From Sphaeramia orbicularis (taxonomy: Eukaryota; Chordata; Actinopteri; Kurtiformes; Apogonidae), in assembly GCF_902148855.1 (NCBI RefSeq), contig NC_043978.1:34302996-34366995 (forward strand): 64,000 nt of DNA, written 5' to 3'. How positions within the stretch are numbered: the stretch's first letter is position 1; every line of letters begins with the position of its first letter. Made by a program: the position numbers and the translations under genes. Positions 1 to 16,950 of this stretch are shown here, one piece after another. Below the pieces are notes generated by a model. The model had not been told where the DNA came from. It was given only the letters and a program-made list of their open reading frames with translations, and made no database searches.

Positions 1-294
1 GATGTTACCCATTCATTTAATTTAACACACTGGAGTTAGATTAGTTAGGTAATTAGTATCTAAGAAAGTTAGGTACAGATTTGCGAAGATATGACAGGAG
101 CATGGGTTCACTGTTTTTTCTACCCGTTCTCTTTGGTATGGCAACAATTTTCATGTAACCTGGTGGAAGGGTCGGGCATAGGCTAAGAACAATCTTGGTA
201 CTGAATTTTGGCGCACAATCCTAGAAAAAAAAAAAGTAGCATCTCAATTTTTTAATATGAAGTCAGGTTCCCTTGTACAATCGAAGATCTAAGG

Positions 295-491
295 CAGGGG
301 TATTCAAATCCGGTCCTCGAGGGCTGGTATCCTGCATGTTTTAGATATTTCCCTCTTCTAGCACACTTGGTTCAATTAATGATCAGCTCATCATCAAGCT
401 CTGCAGAAACCTGCTAACAATGTAATGGCCTCCAGGTGTGATGGAAGAGGGAAATATCTAGAACCTCGAGGACCGGATTTGAATACCCCTG
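295..491. mobile_element. hAT-type MITE with perfect target-site duplication
   Basis: 197-base non-autonomous element. The termini are 28-base inverted repeats (295-322 and 464-491) beginning CAGGGGTATTC, and both sides carry the 8-base duplication ATCTAAGG (287-294 and 492-499). An 8-base duplication and CAGGGG-type ends are hAT features. The ends TTCAAATCCGGTCCTCGAGG resemble a family that is very common in fish genomes. The intact duplication suggests a fairly recent insertion. Confidence 0.88.
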
Positions 492-3400
492 ATCTAAGGT
501 GTCTCTTTTGGACCACTATGACAAGGAAGAACAATTATCACCAGTAACAGTTCATCAGTGTCGTTTTTACTTAGGAAATGTTTTTGGTTCCTTTTGATAT
601 CACAATATGCTGTCGAGCTGGAGGGCCTCTTACCAACAGTAAAACTGATTAATAAAAATTACATACAATTTATAAATTAAAATAAAATAAAATACACAAT
701 AGTAAACTCACTGTTGATTGTTTATCTTTAAATTGTTATGCACTTTCCCAAAAAGTTAAGGTTAAACTGTCTTCTTTAATGCATAACTATTGATGACCTT
801 GGGGTTTTCTATCTATGTGTATATTTTTTTATATATTGAAAAAAAATGTTTTTTCTGAAAACACAATAAAAATTATTTGACATTAAAAAAGAAAAAAAAA
901 AACATAAGCAAATCTATGTAATATAGTTGGCATCACAGCACTGCTGTTATAGCTCAGGTCCTACAGCTACAAGGTAAACAAATCTCTGCTACTTAAATGT
1001 ACCGGCTCTGCACTTCTACTATCAGTACCATTTATCACTCTGACTAATAAATCATGGCGTGTATGAGAACAGAAACCCTGAAGAAAAAGATTAATTTGCA
1101 TGGGTACAGTGAATTATTTGTCTAAATCCCCAGTTATGAAAGAAAACATCCAAAATCCATATGTGTGAACTCACTGTGCCACTGTACAGCAATGAAGAAT
1201 CACTCCTCTCAAACATTCATTTTCACTTTTTTTTCCCACATATGGAAGAAATACATTGCTTTTTTGAAATTGTGGAATATTATGAGTTTGGTATGTATGA
1301 GTCCACAATTGAGAGCACAGAGTTCTTGAGAGATGTCAAGTATTGGACATAGACATGAAAATTGCCTATGAGAGCCAAGTCAAAAGAATAAGAATTGGGG
1401 CAACTTGGGACTCACGGGGTCAAGTTGGAACAACACTCCACAGCTATTAGGCCTGGCAGCTATGGAGCTCCTCCTGGGCTGCAGGGTTGACTTCAGAAAT
1501 TAGGTGGAATGCATCACTGGTTCTGTCTGCAGCTAGACCCTGTGAGAAAATATCCATCACTACAAACATGGCGCTCTTGTATACAGTCTCATCAGTGAAG
1601 ATTCAACCTCAATGAGCCTTCACAAGACAAACAGGCAGCACCCACTGAGAGAATTAATCAAATGGCACCCGGTTGGCTCTGCTGTCCGAGTGCAGGACTG
1701 GGTAAGCACAGAAGGAGGCCGAAATGATGTCAAACATGGCATGAAGCCCGCTAACTCACTAGCCACAGGAACACAAACCGTCCATGGAAACATATACATC
1801 TTCCATCTGTGCGGTTCACTGCTGTTAATATCATGGTTAGAGCTTAAGCTGACATGGATAACAATCGGTTCACACAAAAGGATTTGCATCTGCTGTTTGT
1901 CCTGCAAAATAATGATGAAATCATGTGTATGTACATAGTGACCAGTTAGAAGGTCAACTACAGTTTATCTAATTAAATAGAACATACAAAAGGCCATACA
2001 CTATTCTTCTTCTGATCCTGGCCACAAAGCAGAGAAAAGGCCTCGTAAGACAGACAAAAATAACATTTCTGAGAATCCTCACACTATTACAAACCCTCAT
2101 TTTCACAGAAGGACATGGCATACTCAAGTATAATCTTTATACAGACTACCACAGAGGGACAAATGACAAGAATCCCTGTTGGCAAAATCGGAAGCAAAGG
2201 TAGGAAACTACGGAAAAAGGACAAAATATTTCAGATCGTCAAAGGAACAAACAACAAACCCTCCAAAAATACTTCTAGGTCCGTCCATAAATAAACAGTA
2301 ATACAGTGTGTTGTATCTAGAGGTCATGTGTCCCTGGTCAGGAAGTGGAGGAAGAACAGCAGATAAGAGATCATTAAGACTCTGGATAATTAAACCAGAA
2401 TCAAGGCCCTTATCACATGAAATCACTGGATCTAACAGAGTGGCATGCCAAGGTGAAATTAGGAGACACTAATCACGCTGATGGTGTCAGGTGATTATAA
2501 TGAATTTTGTTTTTGTTGACCTTGAGGCCAAAATCCTTGTAACTACTTCTGCCTATTACTTTTTCATGATAAATTCTCTTTCATTAAAAAAAAAGAACAG
2601 GAAACAATGAAAATCAATTCTTGTAAGAGCTTTTTAAATCTCTACCTGTGGTGTATTTGTGCTGCCAAAACCACTTGAGGACAGACAGAAATCCACTTTG
2701 CACCACATGAAGGGAATGCACCTGTTCTCACCTAACAGGTACATTTGTGAGTGCACTGCAGGACAGCAATTCCTGAGGACTCATAGTCTCTGAATGATCA
2801 GTCTCATAGGCTGACTGGAAGGCTTTTAACAGCCGTCTTCACACCAGCATGCTCTTCCCTCTCGTCCATTATCTCTTTCCTTTTCCTGCTGTGGGGTTTT
2901 GTCTTGTGTACAGAAATGATGCTTTGACTCTGGCGAGGGAGGATTTCCTCAGGGCTATAGTAGCTTCTTCCAAACACACAATTAGCCTTGTACTGGTGGT
3001 CATTCAAGAACAGCTTGGGCACAAAAACATGTCTAGATTTCACATGCTGTGCCTGAGAAACTCCTTTATGTACTGTATGTATTTACTATAATCTTCAACA
3101 AAAGTAAACAGTAGAATCGAGGGTATAATAGCAAAGAGGCACTAGAAAAGAGAACAGTATGGACTTAAATGGAGGAGGATGTGACAGGTCTTGGTTAAAG
3201 TGACAGATGTTGTGATGCCTCTGGTCCCTGCTGACATTCCATGTGTCAAAGGTGGAGCCGCTCAGGATCAATAATGAGTGTTGAAGGGGTTGTTGTTCCT
3301 GCTGCCTGGGGTAATGATGGTCCCTTGCTGTTTTTTGAAGGCAGACTGGCACACAGACAAATGTCACACACCCATACTAGATTTACGCACGTCATTCTAA

Positions 3401-6216
3401 TCATAAGCTTCATAAAAAGTATGTTGTGGAGCTGTAAATTACACTGCAGGCATAACTAATTCCATGATGCTACTGTCTTTTCAACAACCTCACTTCGTCT
3501 TTACTCAGGTGTGGTGACATCCGTATGCTCCGCTAACTGGTGTCAGTGACCAGTGTTGTTGGTTGCATCATACGGGCACACGAGTGCTGACATGACAGTG
3601 TTTTGTCAACAGTATGGCGAGAGGGTGGCTGGAAAGTTCCAAAACAGCCCAGGGCACTTATTAGACAGGTAACCATAATGTCAGGGGCTCTACGTGATTA
3701 GCTAAAGGTGTGAAGCTTAGCGCCGTTCAAAAACACTTAACTACAATAATCATGTTAACATACATTTAAAGGCAGATGTTGAAGGGAAGAAGTATGAAAG
3801 TCCAACAGAAATAACTATTAGCCTGAAAAGTGATTTGTTTCAGTAAATGTATAATCTAAAGCATCTAAAGGCTGTGCAATTACAAGAAGACAGCATGGTG
3901 CTCTGAAAGAAGAAAAACACCCTTTGCTTTTCTAAATGTGGCAGCAGGTGATTTCTCCTCAGAGAGCGACATGCTTAGATGCCTCAGATCCATTGGCAGC
4001 GCACATCAAAAGCCCCATTGACTGACTGGACAGATTGGGGCATAGAGATCAAATGCGCTGTAAAGAAGTGTTAAACTGCAGAGCATTAAACAGAGCAGAT
4101 TTCTAAACTAAAAGGGGCCATCTGTTAGCACTGTAGCTAATTTCCTATTGCACTTGCCCAGATTGTTAATTCTATTGGAACAGTGGCCAGAACAGGCCCA
4201 CACCAAGCCATCCATACAATCCAACAACACTGGAGGTAAGAAGAAGGAAACTCAGCAATCATCCCACAAGGAGGGAGAAAAAAAAAAAAGAACCAGCTGA
4301 CTTTTTTAACTTGTGTCATAAGGGTAACTGTTTTAGTCACTTTTATCCAGTGTAAATCAACAGTCAATATATACTGGTATTTGGTTGGGGACAGTTTAAT
4401 TTAAGAAGACGTTTGATCTTTGCTATAATCATGAGGGACACCATAATCCTCATATGTTTTGGAAATAAAGAAGTATTAACAGTATGTTGGTGTGACTGCT
4501 GGCCTACATTCTGAGTGAATGTGCTCTGAGTCACTGGTTTACTTTGCAAATATAACAAAGCCCCAGACTGAGGACATTCACAACAGAATTTATGCCTTAT
4601 TAGACTAAATTATTAGTATTTTCTGTAATGATAATTCAAACATCTTGTTAAAAATTATTACTTATCGCTCATTTTGAGAAGGCAAAGATTCCTGGGGAGA
4701 AACATTCATCAGCCAGAGAACCAAACAATTGCATCAGATGGCTTCACATGCTGAGTCCGACTCTAGAGGCTCTTTCATACCTCTTCATATCCCAATCAAA
4801 ATGTTATTTCTGGGACTTGGATGCCAACTGAAAAGCCATAGAACAATCAGAAGTCAGCTTTATAAAACACTGTCACAGAGAAAAATGATATCTTATACAA
4901 GGCAGCAGATGGAACTGTGGAGGGTCACTGATTTCCAAGGCTGTGTTTATTTAAGAGCAACACAGCATAAAAGAGCCTGTTAGATTATTGTTTGCATTGG
5001 CCAGGAGTAAATAACCCATGCAGCTGAAGACAAAAATGTTCCATTAATTCGTCCAGCCTTTCTGTCTATATTTATATACACAATAATAAAATCAAAACAT
5101 TGATAAAATCTGATAAATATGTAAATATTAAGACATCCTCATAAGGACATCACCAAAACCAGCACTTTCTCTATATCGGATCCAAGCCAATGTTTTCCTT
5201 CATACTGTATTAGAAGTTCCAGTCCAAGCATCTCTGCTTGTTTAGCACTGTCAAAAGCTTTAAAGACCTTGAAACCTGAGCTACATTTGGGAAACCTTAA
5301 CCATACTCCATCAAATATTAAAGTGTATGGATATTTTGATGTGTATGAAGGGAAGGCAGGAGCTACATGACTCAATGCACTTTTTGCTGCAAGAGATTTT
5401 GATGGTGCCCCAGAGCCTTTGCCTGCCATAAAATAGTGAGATGATGCAACGTTAGATAAGTGAAGATTATTTTCTATATGACACAGAACATATATTAAAT
5501 AGCTTCAAATCGTTGTGCAGAGCTGCAGTCATCCTCCACGGGATCTGTGTGATTCAGTCAATGGTGGGAACGACAAAGCTTCAATACAGTAGAGGTGTGA
5601 GATGTCTGGGCCTCTTACTCACACTGCTCTAGACTCAATAGTCCATTGTCTCTGTGCTAAAGTGGAACCTCAAACCTATAAGTCAAAGGTGGGGGGTTAG
5701 AAATGAAGTCATCTCGGCAGGAGAGCTGTTTAGCCAGATACCTCCATAGCCAGGGAACTGTGCCTAAATCCTGTTCCCTCACTCTGGCACTGTAAATCCT
5801 CCCAGACAAGTTAGCCTGCTGCAGGGGTGATAAAGGTAACAATGGCTGTGCTCAGCATGGGTTTACATGTGATAAAATGTATATGGTATATGAATTTATT
5901 TGCTCAGCAACCTTTAGGGGTTCACTTTTCTTTTTCCTCTTGGAACAATTACATACACTTGAAAGAGAGTTTTTTTTAACTGGCTCTAGTGTATGTTAGT
6001 TCAACAAACATTGTTGCACCATATGAATTATACAATCACCATTTAATTTGTACAAATGTGATTTGAATTGATGGCATTATGAGCTATAATGTAAAATAAA
6101 GTGCCTGCACAGTTGGGTGCTTTGTTGTCGGATCTTAATTTAGTATAATGAGCAATAAGTTAAGTAAAACATAGTCTCCCCCTTCCTCTCTTTTCATTGT
6201 CATAACATTATGATCC

Positions 6217-6220
<4 letters not shown>

Positions 6221-6256
<36 letters not shown>
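6221..6256. repeat. (GT)n microsatellite
   Basis: 18 uninterrupted GT units upstream of dll4. Confidence 0.95.
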
Positions 6257-6258
<2 letters not shown>

Positions 6259-6910
6259 CCTTTATTCTAGAATTTCAATTTCTCCACAATTACTCATTTC
6301 GTTTTAAAACCAAGCAACACATAACACTTACTGGGAGACTGTTCAAGACGTCTGTAAATGCTGCCCAAACATTACTACTTTAAAATTCATTTCAAGACTT
6401 TGTACAAGTCTTAAGTCTTCTTCTTACAGACCACATTTTTAGAAAACTGGAAAACTCACTTGATTTATGATGTGTGTTTCCACTGTGAATTCATTATCAT
6501 ACAGCTGTTTTGTTATCTGTCTCTGCACTTCTTTTTATCTAAAATAAACACAACAAACAGGAGAAAAGGATGTTGGGTCAGCAGTATAAAACACAAATGG
6601 CGCGATCTGAGGCGCGTAAAGACGCGTCAGTGGTCCCAGAAGGAAAAACACTGTTTGGCTTTTTACGGACATTATTCATAGTTTTAGTCATCAACTGTTA
6701 TTACTGAAGTTACTGACCTCTTATTTTTGCTCAGAATTTGTACAAAATTGTGTGTAAACTGTCGTTGCATCCTTAATGGTTCTCAATCTGCATGTAAAAA
6801 ACCGGAATATGTGCTTTTTAAAAGTTAGGGCCAGGATAGAGAAGTGACCGCTTTCTAAAATAAATGTTTATTACATCCCACGCACAGAGACCGTGGGTGA
6901 GAGAAGGAGA

Positions 6911-6990
6911 GTGGGCGGTGTTTATTGACTGACAGTGTCAGTAATGACACTACACTCCCGTATATAAACTGGGAGGGACGTCAAACATCC
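6911..6990 (+). promoter_or_regulatory. dll4: dll4 core promoter with TATA box, GC box and forkhead motif
   Basis: A TATA box (TATATAAA, 6961-6968) lies about 400 bases before the dll4 start codon and predicts transcription from roughly 6990. Just upstream are a GC box (GGGCGG), a forkhead-type motif TGTTTATT (6919-6926) and the near-palindrome CTGACAGTGTCAG (6929-6941). Forkhead factors FoxC1/C2 are known regulators of Dll4 in mammals. That this motif is used here is an inference. Confidence 0.6.
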
Positions 6991-7366
6991 ACACTGGAGT
7001 CACTATGCGCTGATGCTCTGTCACACGTTCGCATCACTGTTGGCAAAACAAGTCACGCATCAGCACAGCAAACTCCAGCACCAGACCGGCACGATGGATG
7101 GACCACATAAAGACCGCAGAATGACTCACTTGTGGATATTGACGTTACTGATATTTGCCTAACCTTTTGCACTGGATAACTCGGTCTTTTTCAACTTCTG
7201 GATACGGATTGTAGAGCTGGATCTTGTCCTACAGGATTTGGAAGAAGGATTATATTTATTTACACTTTTTTTCTTCACTCCGTGTTGGCAATCTCTACTT
7301 GGAATAGGAGCGTTTTTTGGGAGGACAAATAGATTTTCTAAGGATACGCACATTAAACTCTAAAGG
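6991..7366 (+). other. dll4: predicted dll4 5' untranslated region
   Basis: This is the stretch between the TATA-predicted start and the ATG at 7367. The ATG context (taaaggATGG) has a purine at -3 and G at +4, a good initiation context. Exact cap position cannot be read from sequence. Confidence 0.5.
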
Positions 7367-12343
<4,977 letters not shown>

Positions 12344-13735
12344 TAAATGGAAGACATTGTTCATTGTCAGCATTGGATTTCTTGTGGACTGTTTACAAAT
12401 GTAGAGAGACTTGGATTTATTTAAATGTGAGTTGCTGCTCTTGAAAACTTGATAACTGGATGGAGCCATGTGCTCTTTGAATGCAATAGAACTCAAGCTA
12501 CTAATCTTTGTGAGAATGTAAGGACTAAAGAGACTTTGGGAAATAATGAGCAAATCTGACATCTGGATGCGCCTTGGATGTTTTTCCTTTCAAACCTTTT
12601 TCGGCTCCGTCCAAGTTCATCCAAGGGCGACGGGCCAAGATGTTTATGCCTGCATGTTGACTGGAAGATTATTATTTCTCTGGACCCCCCTCTCCACTTA
12701 ACTGCAGTAATCAGCAATCAACAAATCAACTTACTGCCAACAAGCCTGTGGAAGGAGCCAGCCTTTTCAGTTTTTTGTAGCCTGCAATGCTCTATGCAAG
12801 CAAAAATCAGCATTGTGCTAAATCACACAAGAGACAGAAACTACTGTAAACGGTTCATTTTGAAGGCTACTTAAGGTTATCATTTTTGTAAATTTAATCC
12901 CTTTTTATAAAGAATGTATGCAGCGTAGATCACAAAGCCTTATGTATGTATAAAGAAAAACATTGTGCCCAGCCTTATCCTGGTTCCTTTGCACATCGAA
13001 ATGGAGGTAATTTAAAAGATCAGTACATGCAATATGCTATTGCACCATGCAGGGAAACTCATAATAAGGCCTTGTTTTACCTTATGCAAGATCACCCTTA
13101 AATAAAGATACACATGAAGTGACTATCGTACCAAGGACGCCTTCAATGGAAATTTCTGAACCAATAATGTTTTGTTTTGTAAGATTAGTAATTCATTTGT
13201 AATTTAAGAATATGAAGCACTGATCTTTCTCTATGTTTTATAAGATTATTTTGTATATACTGTATATTTATATGATGAGATTAGAAGTATGACTTGTACA
13301 TCTGTTTTTAAGTTGATGCCCCAAAAAGGTGAATTTATTTTTAAAGTGTTGGTGTTTTATTTTATTATTATTTTTTTGTGATAAAAAAAAAACAATGAAT
13401 ACATATCTGGTACACTGTTTGTTTGTTGGTCTTCGTATGTTGTCAAATAGAGCTCCTAATTTGTCTAAATGTTGGAATCATCTAGAATCTTTAAGTGTGT
13501 CAGCTGGTGTGGATGTGGCTTCATTGTCTATAATTGCAGGAATATCCAGATTGGTAGCCTTTCTAATGCCTCCATGTCTATATCTTTGACATCTGCATCA
13601 GTGTGATGTGAAATCAATGTGCTAGCAATCATTCAGTGGACAGTAATGTAATTGGCAGTAATGTGAGGGATTACGTAAGCAAAAAGAAATATATTTTAAA
13701 AATCTGTATGTGAAAATAAAGAATCCTTGTGGTCT
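12344..13735 (+). other. dll4: dll4 3' untranslated region with poly(A) signals
   Basis: AT-rich sequence follows the stop codon. AATAAA occurs near 13100 and again at 13715-13720, and the second is taken as the likely distal signal. Small ORFs inside show no family resemblance. Confidence 0.6.
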
Positions 13736-14640
13736 TTCTAATTACTACTCCTGTGAATGAACCTTTTAAGTACTTTGTCAGCTCTAGATACATATTACAG
13801 GCTTGTAGGAAGAAGGCTTTAAAGACCAGAAATGATCTAATCTGATTTAATCTACATGAATTGTCTCATGACAACGGCTGAGAGCAGAATGGGGGGAGGG
13901 TAAATAGCAAGACCTAATAAAACCGGGCATTGGCAAAGGCTGTTTCACTGAGAAAATGTGCAAAACAATAGCCTCATGGGCCAGTCATCAATAAAACGTC
14001 TCTGTCTCTTATTCAGCTTTTACATCTCAATCATTTGAAAACAGAGCAATGCCATTTGCCACCACTTGAGGGCAGTAAGCTTTGTGTAGAGTTAGAGGAA
14101 AGTTGCATCTCATTTTTTTGCACATCAACAAATGTAAGAGCGAGTTGGAGGAAAAGTGATCTCAAACAATCACTCAAGTTCAGCCTGTATGAACACAATA
14201 GGATACTTCACACTAAGCTGAACATGGACACGTAATGAGCTTAGTAGAGCACAGATATAACAGGTACAGGAGCTAAATAGTTCTATTTATAGGTAATGTG
14301 ATTACCTCAGTGACTCTGAAGTCTACAGTAGGTGCCCCCTACAACATATAAAATGGGTGTAATGATTCAGTAATCTGTTTATCCAGGTTCCCACGTTAGA
14401 CTGTACAATAGTAGTAAAAAAAATCAAATACAGAAAAATGAAGAGTTGAGGAAAAAAGAAAAAAATAAACAGACAAACAAGCAAAAATAACAAGGTCATG
14501 CATTACAAAATAGGACATTTGTGCCATTTATTGCTCGACCCTCTACATGATCCTTTCATTTTCCTTGTGACTGTAGCCATCCTGTCTGGGGAAGTGTTAT
14601 TTTCATGGCTTCATTGCTCTTGTTATTCTAGTCCAGTTAT
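13736..14640. other. dll4-chac1 intergenic spacer with a CTCF-like site
   Basis: No coding signal is seen. At 14062-14076 CCACTTGAGGGCAGT matches the CTCF core consensus with one deviation, in forward orientation. Confidence 0.5.
14062..14076 (+). promoter_or_regulatory. CTCF-like site (forward)
   Basis: CCACTTGAGGGCAGT fits the CTCF core with one mismatch. Confidence 0.45.
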
Positions 14641-14870
14641 AGAAATTCTGATTGGCTCGTTCACCGTCTCAGCCCGCCCCCTCTGTGATGTGATTGGATG
14701 AGACCCTCTTGTTCTGACGTGCTCTGAACAACAAATACACGTGTTTGTACATCAAGGAACAGAACGTAGAAGGACAGTAATGACACTTTGAAATTATCTT
14801 TTTTTGATAACATTTTGTATGATGCTAGACCTTTTAGGACTATATAATAGTCACGGTGAAATGTGTCATA
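14641..14870 (+). promoter_or_regulatory. chac1: chac1 promoter: inverted CCAAT boxes, CRE-like half site, TATA-like box
   Basis: Two inverted CCAAT boxes (ATTGG) lie near 14650 and 14693, a CRE/UPRE-like TGACGTG lies at 14715-14721, and a TATA-like TATATAA lies at 14841-14847. Mammalian CHAC1 is induced by ATF4/CHOP in the unfolded-protein response, so a CRE-like site is expected. No perfect ATF4 composite site was found. The 5' UTR appears to have an acceptor (CAACAG) at 14974 after a long T tract, so a 5' UTR intron is possible. Confidence 0.45.
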
Positions 14871-14987
14871 CGGAGAAAAGACTCGGATACCGAGGAGAAG
14901 CTACTTGTTGACAGAAGTGGTCTTTGTCTTTCTTTTTCTTTCTTTTTTTTTTTTTTTTTTTTTTTTTTCAACAGACAAGTGTTTACA

Positions 14988-16471
14988 ATGAAACCTCAGG
15001 ATATTATCAAGGAAAAAAGTAGCTTATGGATATTTGGATACGGCTCCTTAGTGTGGAAACCTGATTTTGCATACAGAAGAAGTAAAATCGGTTACATTAA
15101 AGGGTACAAAAGGCGTTTCTGGCATGGAGATGACTTCCATCGAGGAGACAAGGAAAAGGTGGGTTTAGAGGTTTACTCATTATTACTGACATTATTATTA
15201 TTATCTCTTCTTTTCTTTATTTATTAACCTCGTCTGATAGTTGTATAAACATTTTATCAATCTAAATTATATATACAGTATTATCTCTCTATGTATTGAA
15301 TTTCTAATATAATAATTACTGTCCTTTCCTTATGTCCTTGTCTCTACAGCCTGGCAGAGTGGCCACACTGGTGGAGGATCAAGAGGTAAGAGTGTTCTTG
15401 CCTTGAAGGCACCTTGGCTACTATACAACCTTCAGTAGTGGATCTCTTTATTTACTGTACAACCACTGCGACTATATAGGAGTAATTACTTTACCCTCTT
15501 TCATGATAAATCTGGAAGGAAAACTTCTTTAACCAGACTTCCAAACTGATATCATTTACATAATTCTTTAGCCTCATAGCATAATTGAATGTCATATTTT
15601 TTTCAAGACATACCCATTGATGCAAAGCATCAGTGTTAGGAGCGTAAAGTTCACAGATATTACAATTTGGCCAAAAATATGACTTAGGCAGTTATGCTAT
15701 GAGACTAACGATGTTTCACAATGAGGGACCTACTTTATGCATAATGTAATCTATAACTGACTCATGATATACAGTAATATAAGGCTTAAAACTGATCAGA
15801 CCTATAATCCTAACCTTTCCTGAACAGACTTTATCATAATATTAATATCAACCGTCTTATTACAACACAGGGATTAAATCTAAGAAGTCCAAGATCATAA
15901 CACTTAAAGCTGTAATCTGTGGGGGTCCCTCTATAATACATGCATTTAGCTTCTCAAATTCCCTGAGGCGTATATATGATTGCTTCACTGCTTCATTTTT
16001 TTCCAACTCAAAGTCAAAGTTTATTAAGTAACTCGACTCCACGTGTGTTCCATACAGGCCTGCACATGGGGAGTAGCGTATGAGGTGACTGACTCCCAGA
16101 TAGAGGAGTCCCTTCAGTACCTGAACATCAGGGAGGTGAAGTTGGGGGGTTATGTAACAGAAATGGTGGAGTTCATCCCCAAGGAAAAAGGGCAGGGTAG
16201 CCTGCCCGCCCTCGTGTACATCGCTACTTCTGACAACCCCATCTACCTCGGCCCAGCTTCCAGCCAGGAGATTGCCGCCCAGATTGCCATCTGCAGCGGC
16301 AAAACTGGCCACAATATTGAATACCTGGTCCGCCTGGCAGAGTTCATGAGGATTTACTGTCCAGAAGCAGAGGATGATCATCTCTTTGGAATTGAAGAGG
16401 CTGTTTTGAACTTTGTCCGTGATGGGATCAAACCCCCAGAGCAAAAATCTCTACTAGTAGGAACTACATAA
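14988..16471 (+). CDS. chac1: Glutathione-specific gamma-glutamylcyclotransferase 1, complete
   Basis: Cytosolic enzyme that cleaves glutathione to 5-oxoproline and Cys-Gly, part of the ATF4-CHOP stress response. It is also reported to block Notch maturation in mammals. Exons 14988-15158, 15350-15385 and 16058-16471 join in phase 0 to 206 residues (human 222, with a longer N-terminus). The ChaC signature YGSLVW is at 18-23, followed by RRFWHGDDFHRG and PGRVATLVED. The expected catalytic glutamate is E95 in LNIREVKLGGY. Further family blocks are NPIYLGPAS and GHNIEYLVRLAEFM. The N-terminal MKPQD extension and the position next to dll4 favour chac1 over chac2. The start is the first ATG after the splice acceptor. 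An upstream in-frame extension through the poly-T tract lacks an ATG and is rejected. Confidence 0.95.
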
Positions 16472-16950
16472 AAGACTGCATAAGGCACTCCTCCATCATT
16501 AAATCCAACCTTGTGGTGTTTGGAGTCTACCGGTGCTTTGTTGCTATTTTAAAGGGAAGATGAGGTTCTGCCACATATGTTCTTATTTTTCCTGGGCTTG
16601 TGTGTTCTACACAAACATATGATTTAATACAAAATAGAACTGTGCTGATCTTTTGGATGAATATCATATGTTGTATGGTATCTTAACCTTACAAAATCAT
16701 CATTTTCCTAAGTACTATACTTTTACGCTTTTTATGTTTTGACTGCAAAGACAGAATTGTATTTATATATTTGTTTGCTTTTTACTGTATGAAAACAACA
16801 GAAGAATGTGATGCTTTTAAAAATTCACACTAAAACATGATGTCTCACTTGAAATACAGTGTTTCCAACCTTTGTTGTAAAAGGAAATCAAAAACTATTG
16901 TTTACTCTTTACATTTTTAACGTTATTTTAATAAAACCTGAAATCTATAA
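16472..16950 (+). other. chac1: chac1 3' untranslated region
   Basis: Non-coding sequence follows the stop, with AATAAA at 16930-16935 as the likely poly(A) signal. Confidence 0.65.

Larger units (their letters stand above)
1..6900. other. non-coding region upstream of dll4
   Basis: No gene was recognised on either strand. Besides the MITE (295-491) and the (GT)n tract (6221-6256) it is AT-rich. A 96-codon minus-strand ORF (5139-5429) is uninterrupted but resembles nothing known to me. Confidence 0.5.

Noticed and set aside
14856-15227. Longer chac1 ORF running through the poly-T tract
   Set aside because: It begins with GTG, reads poly-Phe through the polypyrimidine tract of a splice acceptor and runs into intron 1. 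The ATG at 14988 matches the family start.
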